Assembly: GCF_030345795.1 (NCBI RefSeq)
Contig: NZ_JAUALB010000001.1
Location: forward strand, 5,448,001-5,512,000
Direction of reading: 5' to 3'
Source of the DNA: Micromonospora sp. WMMA1363
Lineage (GTDB): Bacteria; Actinomycetota; Actinomycetes; Mycobacteriales; Micromonosporaceae
DNA length: 64,000 nucleotides
Shown here: positions 59,515 to 64,000 of the stretch, piece after piece
Layout: every line of letters begins with the position of its first letter
Numbering within the stretch: the first letter of the stretch is position 1
Notes under the pieces: model-generated
Seen by the model: only the letters and a program-made list of their open reading frames with translations
Told to the model about the DNA's origin: nothing
Database searches by the model: none
Position numbers and translations under genes: made by a program

Positions 59515-60966
59515 TCAGTGGGTCAGCCCGAGCGCTTCGGCGGCGGCCCGTCCGTTGGCGTGGCTCGCCCCGTACGTGGTGACGAAGGCCCGGGCGCCAG
59601 CTGGCCGCCACTGTGCCGGCCAGCCCATCTCGACCACCGTCACCGGGTGCCGCGCGGCCAGCGCGGTCACCAGATCGGTGGCGCCGGGGAGCCGGTGCAG
59701 GTGCCGGCCGACCAGGACGATCGGGCGGTCGCCGGCGAGCCGGACCAGGGCCGCCGGGTCGGTTTCGGCGGCCAGTACCCGTAGTTCCTCCGTGTCGGCG
59801 AGGTGCGGGCCAAGCCCCCACGGCACCGGCCCCTCGGCAATGGTGGAGGTCGCATGCAGCTGCACCACCAGGGGCCGATCCAGCCCGGTCAGCGCACCCT
59901 CCACCCGGACGGCGCGGCGGGCGGCCGCGTATCCGAGGTCGGCGGGGGCGGATTCGACGGTGCCGGCGGCCCGGGTCCAGGCGGCGAGATCGGCGGCACG
60001 GCCAGCCGCCTCCTCGACCCGCGCCCGGTCCAGCCGGCCGTCGCCCAGCGCCGCCACGATTTCCGCCGCCACCCGCTCGACCAGGTCGGCGTCGACCTTG
60101 GCGCCGATGCAGAGCAGGTCCGCGCCGGCGGCCAGGGCCCGGACCGCGGCGGGGCCCACGCCGCCGGCGGCGCCGGCGGCGCCCTTCATCTCCAGGGCGT
60201 CGGTGACGATGGTGCCCGTGAAGCCGTGTTCGCGCCGCAGCAGGTCGACCAGGACCGCCCGGCTGAAGGTGGCCGGGCCGTCGCCGGTCACTGCCGGGAC
60301 CCGAATGTGCGCGGTCATCACCGCCCGCACGCCGGCGGCGACGACCGCGGCGAACGGGGGCAGGTCCCGCGCGCGCAGAACGTCCACCGGTACGTCGACG
60401 GTGGGCAGCTCGTGGTGGGAGTCGGCGATCGTCGCGCCGTGGCCGGGGAAGTGCTTGGCGCATGCGGCGACGCCGGCGGCCTGGAGCCCGGACACCGCCG
60501 CTGCGGCGTGCGCGGCGACCTGCACCGGATCGGCGCCGAACGAGCGGGTGCCGATCACCGGGTTGTCGTCGGTGCTGTTCACGTCGACGGTCGGGGCCAG
60601 GTTGACGGTGACGCCGACGGTGGCCAGCTCCGCGCCGATCGCCTCGTGGACGCGCCGGGTCAGTGCCACGTCGCCGATCGCGCCGAGCGCGGCGTTGCCG
60701 GGGTACGGGCTGCCGGTGGCGTGGGCCAGTCGGGTGACGTCCCCACCCTCCTCGTCAATAGCGATCAGTACGTCCGACCGGGCGGCGCGCAGCGCGGCGG
60801 TGCTCGCCGTGACCTGGTCCGGGTCGTGGACGTTGGTGCCGAACAGGGTGTGCCCGGCGAGTCCTTCGCCGACCAGGTCGACGGCCCAGTCCGGCGGGAC
60901 CGGGCCTGGGTATGCGGCGAGCAGCGTGCCCAGTGCGAGCCGGCGGAGTCCTGGATCCAACCCCAC
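59515..60966 (-). CDS. Glycoside hydrolase family 3 (NagZ-like beta-N-acetylhexosaminidase)
   Basis: From GTG 60966 it has 483 aa. VLIAIDEEGGDVTRL near residue 65, then CAKHFPGHGATIADSHHELP near 163-182 is the KHFPGHG(x)4DSHxxLP signature of NagZ-type GH3 with the His/Asp acid-base dyad, and VTDALEMKGA near 240 carries the nucleophile Asp. It probably removes N-acetylglucosamine from cell-wall fragments. Three further in-frame starts lie upstream in a 30-bp repeat. It is divergent from a ROK regulator, its likely controller. Confidence 0.9.
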   Translation of the reverse strand: MGLDPGLRRLALGTLLAAYPGPVPPDWAVDLVGEGLAGHTLFGTNVHDPDQVTASTAALRAARSDVLIAIDEEGGDVTRLAHATGSPYPGNAALGAIGDVALTRRVHEAIGAELATVGVTVNLAPTVDVNSTDDNPVIGTRSFGADPVQVAAHAAAAVSGLQAAGVAACAKHFPGHGATIADSHHELPTVDVPVDVLRARDLPPFAAVVAAGVRAVMTAHIRVPAVTGDGPATFSRAVLVDLLRREHGFTGTIVTDALEMKGAAGAAGGVGPAAVRALAAGADLLCIGAKVDADLVERVAAEIVAALGDGRLDRARVEEAAGRAADLAAWTRAAGTVESAPADLGYAAARRAVRVEGALTGLDRPLVVQLHATSTIAEGPVPWGLGPHLADTEELRVLAAETDPAALVRLAGDRPIVLVGRHLHRLPGATDLVTALAARHPVTVVEMGWPAQWRPAGARAFVTTYGASHANGRAAAEALGLTH

Positions 60967-61056
60967 TGATCTTTCCTTTTCGGTGTGGGGTGGCATTGGT
61001 CTTTCCTTTTCGGTGTGGGGTGGCACTGGTCGTTCCCTTTCGGTGCCGGGTGGCAT
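60964..61056. repeat. Three 30-bp tandem repeats covering the GH3 start region
   Basis: Units 60964-60993, 60994-61023 and 61024-61053. On the - strand each has AAGGAAAG or AGGGAACG, then a start codon (GTG 60966, ATG 60996, GTG 61026, plus ATG 61056 at the edge), all in the same frame. Each unit would add ten residues of the type MPPHTEKERP. Confidence 0.85.
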
Positions 61057-61139
61057 TCGTCTTCGTGTCGGAGGCGGCCGCTGGCGGGTCGGCCGGGCGC
61101 TTTGGTCGACGAGTGGCCGATACGCTACGGCTACCCGTT

Positions 61140-61190
61140 TTGCAGGGCTGTTTACAGTTAGCAAACCTTACAGAATTTCAAGGACGTGGC
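61140..61190 (+). promoter_or_regulatory. AT-rich control region of the ROK gene
   Basis: TTTACAG (61151) and TTACAG (61168) repeat around TTAGCAAACC; TTTACA could be a -35 with AGAATTT as -10. The sharp AT content in GC-rich DNA and its position between divergent sugar genes suggest a promoter with a ROK operator. AAGGACGTGGC precedes the ATG. Confidence 0.45.
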
Positions 61191-62366
61191 ATGAGCGCGA
61201 CCCGGCTTCCCGGCACCCCTCGTCTGTTGCGGGCGCTCAACGACCGCGCAGCCCTGGAACTGTTGCTGAAGCGCGGCCCGCTGACCCGGGCCCGGCTGGG
61301 TGAGCTGACCGGGCTGTCCAAGGTCACGGCGTCGCAGCTGGTCGAACGCCTGGAGGAGCGGGGGCTGGTCACCCGCGTCGGCGAGCAGGCGGGCGGCCGG
61401 GGCCCGAACGCCCAGCTCTACGCCGTCCGGCCAGGCAGTGCCCACGTCGTCGGCGTGGATGTCGGGCCGGATCGGGTGGTCGCCGCCTGCGCGGACATCA
61501 CCGGCGCCGTGATCGGCCGAGTCGAGCAGTCGACGCGGAACACCGACGACCCGGTCGGGGTGGTACACAACGCGGTCGTCCAGGTGGCCAGCAGCGCCCA
61601 GGCGCAGCTGTCCAGCGTTCGGCGGATCGTGCTGGGCACTCCCGGTCTGGTCGATCCCGGCAGCGGCGACATCACCTTCGCGTTCAATCTGCCGCGTTGG
61701 CACGCTGGCCTGCTCGCCGCGCTTCGCGACGACCTGCACACCCCGGTGGTCTTCGAGAACGACGTCAACCTGGCCGCGATGGCCGAGGCGCAGTCCGGCG
61801 CGGCCCAGGGTGTACCGGACTTCGTGCTGGTCTGGGTCGGCGCCGGTGTGGGGCTGGCGATCGTGCTGGGCGGGCGCCTGCACCATGGCAGCAGCGGCGC
61901 CGCGGGTGAGATCGGCTACCTGCCGGTGCCCGGCGCGCCGATCCCGCGCGACGTCTCGCGTCGGGCCAAGCCGGCTTTTCAGCAGCTCGCCGGTGGCGAC
62001 GCGGTGCGCGCGTTGGCCCGCGAGCACGGGTACCCGGACGGCACGGCGGCCGACGGCGTGTGGGCCGCCGTCGCCGACGGCGCCGCCGGTGGACCGATGC
62101 TCGACGAGCTGGCCCGCCGGCTCGCCCTCGGCGTGGCGAGCACCTGCGTGGTGCTGGACCCGCCGCTGGTGGTGCTCGCCGGCGAGGTCGGTCAGGCCGG
62201 TGGGACGACGCTGGCGGAGCGGGTGCAGCAGGAGGTCGCCGCGATCACCCTGGTCCGCCCCCGGGTGGTACCCACCGGGCTGACCGAGGAGCCGATCCTG
62301 CGCGGTGCCCTGCACACCGCCCTCGACGCCGTCCGGGACGAGGTGTTCGGCTCCACGACTGGCTGA
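61191..62366 (+). CDS. ROK-family transcriptional regulator
   Basis: The protein has 391 aa from ATG 61191. A MarR-like winged helix (about 15-75, LTRARLGELTGLSKVTASQL) is joined to a ROK sugar-kinase-like domain (VVGVDVGPDRVVAACADITG near 84-103, VFENDVNLAAMAEAQ near 186, GAAGEIGYLPVPG near 235). The usual Zn-binding Cys cluster of ROK proteins is not evident after GEIGY, so its effector fold may differ. It probably represses the divergent GH3 gene and responds to an amino sugar. Confidence 0.9.
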   Translation: MSATRLPGTPRLLRALNDRAALELLLKRGPLTRARLGELTGLSKVTASQLVERLEERGLVTRVGEQAGGRGPNAQLYAVRPGSAHVVGVDVGPDRVVAACADITGAVIGRVEQSTRNTDDPVGVVHNAVVQVASSAQAQLSSVRRIVLGTPGLVDPGSGDITFAFNLPRWHAGLLAALRDDLHTPVVFENDVNLAAMAEAQSGAAQGVPDFVLVWVGAGVGLAIVLGGRLHHGSSGAAGEIGYLPVPGAPIPRDVSRRAKPAFQQLAGGDAVRALAREHGYPDGTAADGVWAAVADGAAGGPMLDELARRLALGVASTCVVLDPPLVVLAGEVGQAGGTTLAERVQQEVAAITLVRPRVVPTGLTEEPILRGALHTALDAVRDEVFGSTTG

Positions 62367-62691
62367 CCGGCTGACGTCGCTGTCCGTCACGCGACGGGAT
62401 GTATGTATCACCGCCGGCGACGGGATGCGTATCACCGCCGGCTCAGCATGTGAGCCGACATTCTCGGTCGAGTGCCGTCCGGGTGCGAGCGACACCCGGA
62501 CGGGCTGGCCGGCCGACAGTCAGATCAGGTCGCGGCGACGGAACACCGCGAAGGCGGCCATCCGAGCGGCTCCCTGCTCCGTATAGGCATCGGCCGTCCT
62601 CCGGTGGGGGTGATCAACGACACGATGCTCAGCCTATGGCTGGCGCACCGCCCGTGGGGGGCGCCGGGTGGGTGCGTGGTTGGATGGGCTC
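62367..62691. other. Intergenic region with repeat and possible permease tail
   Basis: CGACGGGATG...TATCACCGCCGG occurs twice in tandem at about 62391-62440. On the - strand, 62520-62584 ends GAARMAAFAVFRRDLI then stop, which resembles the last residues of ABC-2 permeases (xxAxxAFRRRDL), but no upstream part is present. No other gene is supported. Confidence 0.4.
62475..62503. terminator. Terminator hairpin after the ROK gene
   Basis: CCGTCCGGGTG (62475-62485) pairs perfectly with CACCCGGACGG (62493-62503) around a 7-nt loop, 108 bp after the ROK stop. Confidence 0.7.
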
Positions 62692-63534
62692 GTGACTGGT
62701 GACCTGATCCCCGGCGCCCCCGACGACGCTGCTGCTCCCTCGCCCGTGGACGCGGATCTGGTGGTCAGCCTCGACGGCGTCGGTGTCCGCCGCTCCGGCA
62801 CGGCCCTCCTGCACGACGTGGACTGGCGGGTCGAGCTGGACGAGCGCTGGGTTGTGCTCGGCCCCAATGGCGCAGGCAAGACCACCCTGCTCAACCTGGC
62901 CGCCGGCCGGCTACACCCGACCGCCGGCACCGCCCACGTGCTCGGCGAGCGGATCGGCCGCACCGACGTGACCGAACTGCGCACCCGCATCGGGCTCTCC
63001 ACCGCCGCCCTGGCCGAACGCATCCCCGCCGACGAGCGGGTCACCGACGTCGTGGTCACCGCCGCGTGGTCGGTAATGGGCCGCTGGCGGGAGAGTTACG
63101 ACAGCGGTGACGAGGCCCGCGCCCGGGCTCTGCTCGGGCAGCTCGGCGTCGACGCCCTCGCCGGCCGCCGCTACGGCACGCTCTCCGAGGGCGAGCGCAA
63201 GCGGGTGCAGATCGCCCGCGCGCTGATGACCGACCCGGAGCTGTTGCTGCTCGACGAGCCCGCCGCCGGGCTCGACCTGGCTGGCCGGGAGGACTTGGTC
63301 GCCCGGCTGGCCGAGCTCGCGTACGACCCGGATGCACCGGCTCTGGTGCTGGTCACCCATCACGTGGAGGAGATCCCGCCCGGCTTCACCCACGCGCTCC
63401 TGCTGCGCGAGGGCGGAGTGGTGGCGCAGGGGCTGCTCGCGGACACCGTCACCGGCGACAATCTGTCGAAGGCCTTTGGTCTGCCCCTGGTCGTGGAGCG
63501 GCACGGCGCCCGCTACACCGCCCGCGCCGTCTGA
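62692..63534 (+). CDS. ABC transporter ATP-binding protein (stand-alone)
   Basis: The protein has 280 aa from GTG 62692; an alternative GTG at 62668 adds 8 residues. Walker A GPNGAGKTT near residues 57-65, signature LSEGERKRVQIARAL near 165, Walker B LLLLDEPAAGLDLAG near 184 and the H-loop VLVTHHVEEIP near 219 are intact. The type is like iron/molybdate or ModF-like ATPases. No permease gene is next to it in the window. It is followed by a ribokinase gene. Confidence 0.88.
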   Translation: MTGDLIPGAPDDAAAPSPVDADLVVSLDGVGVRRSGTALLHDVDWRVELDERWVVLGPNGAGKTTLLNLAAGRLHPTAGTAHVLGERIGRTDVTELRTRIGLSTAALAERIPADERVTDVVVTAAWSVMGRWRESYDSGDEARARALLGQLGVDALAGRRYGTLSEGERKRVQIARALMTDPELLLLDEPAAGLDLAGREDLVARLAELAYDPDAPALVLVTHHVEEIPPGFTHALLLREGGVVAQGLLADTVTGDNLSKAFGLPLVVERHGARYTARAV

Positions 63535-63601
63535 GGGCAGGGAAGGGCTTCTGCCAAGCCGCGGTGGAGCAGGGGCCCGCTGAGTGCCAGGAGGTGTTCG
63601 G

Positions 63602-64000
63602 GTGCCACCACAGCCCCGCGTCGTCGTTGTGGGCAGCGCCAACATGGACCTGGTGGCGACCGCCCCGGCGCTGCCGAGGCCCGGGGAGACCCTGCTCGGC
63701 ACCGACTTCGTGATGGTGCCGGGGGGCAAGGGCGCCAACCAGGCCGTGGCGGCCGTGCGGGCCGGCGCCTTTTGCGCGTTCCTCGGTGCCATCGGCTCCG
63801 ACTCGTTCGGGGTCACGCTCCGTGCCCGGATCATCGCGGCCGGGGTGGACACCTCCCACCTGCGGGTCGCCTACGGCACGTCCGGCGTCGCGCTCGTGAT
63901 GGTCAATGCCAAGGGGGAGAACGCCATTGTCGTCAGCCCTGGCGCGAACGCCACGATGACCGGCCTGACCGCGCCGGAGCTTGTCGCCGTCCGCGAGGCG
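63602..64000 (+). CDS. Ribokinase (PfkB family), 5' part
   Basis: I read this frame by hand from GTG 63602, 7 nt after GGAGG, to the right edge (133 codons, no stop). VVVGSANMDLVATAPALPRP at the start and MVPGGKGANQAVAAVRAG near residues 38-55 are the first PfkB signature of ribokinases, followed by FLGAIGSDSFG. It phosphorylates ribose or a similar sugar. The ATP-binding C-terminal half lies outside the window. Confidence 0.85.
   Translation, partial: MPPQPRVVVVGSANMDLVATAPALPRPGETLLGTDFVMVPGGKGANQAVAAVRAGAFCAFLGAIGSDSFGVTLRARIIAAGVDTSHLRVAYGTSGVALVMVNAKGENAIVVSPGANATMTGLTAPELVAVREA

Noticed and set aside
1..64000. tRNA, rRNA, replication origin or phage attachment site
   Set aside because: No cloverleaf-like gene, rRNA stretch, DnaA-box cluster or integrase with direct repeats was recognised on either strand by eye.

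Overview
The window is about 64 kb of very GC-rich DNA with actinomycete features: GTG and TTG starts, ATGA-coupled operons, SARP and LAL regulators, IS701 and IS1380 elements, and a bldD/XRE-style accessory island. The gene content fits Micromonosporaceae (a Micromonospora-like organism). That placement is an inference from gene style, because no rRNA or other marker gene is present. I saw no tRNA, rRNA or CRISPR array.

Layout. (1) 1-11.1 kb is an accessory island in decay. It holds a kinase-nucleotidyltransferase fusion with a DUF4254-like partner, two NUDIX genes (one frameshifted), a HAD hydrolase, two XRE regulators, two copies of a small-peptide gene preceded by the same conserved palindromic leader, an arginase-like gene, and remnants of a radical-SAM maturase, two kinases, an IS1380 and an IS3 element. 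(2) 11.2-46.0 kb is a hybrid NRPS-PKS biosynthetic gene cluster. Its left arm carries a hotdog thioesterase, two paralogous O-methyltransferases flanking a 95-residue protein, a DHA2 exporter, a ferritin-like diiron oxygenase, an HGGPG-family hydrolase, a flavin reductase, a type II thioesterase, a GMC oxidoreductase, a discrete KASII/ACP/KASIII set, a MaoC-like protein and a SARP regulator. Its right arm is one + strand operon: a DUF5829-like protein, NRPS A-PCP-C-A-PCP, NRPS C-A(with embedded luciferase-like monooxygenase)-PCP, PKS KS-AT-ACP-reductase, an amidohydrolase, MbtH and an acyl-CoA carboxylase beta subunit. A LAL (LuxR-type) regulator closes the cluster. (3) 46.3-64 kb looks like chromosomal background: a lipoprotein, a MacB-like ABC efflux operon split from its divergent two-component system by an intact-ended IS701-family insertion, a DUF72 gene, a Clp_N fragment, a second two-component system, a GNAT gene, a GH3 glycosidase divergent from a ROK regulator, an ABC ATPase and a ribokinase cut by the window edge.

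How the cluster may work. The NRPS activates a first residue (aromatic-like pocket, tentative) and a second (Val-like). The third module has a strong glycine code and carries a flavin monooxygenase inside its adenylation domain. The PKS adds one extender with no beta-reduction, and the terminal NAD(P)H reductase releases an aldehyde or alcohol. The flavin reductase probably feeds the embedded monooxygenase, and MbtH supports the adenylation domains. The separate KASIII/ACP/KASII/MaoC set suggests a second, acyl-ACP-derived building block. Triads of GTCAG-type repeats with an exact 11-bp period stand in front of four tailoring transcription units and look like SARP operators. None was seen before the NRPS operon, which hints at split control by the SARP and the LAL protein.
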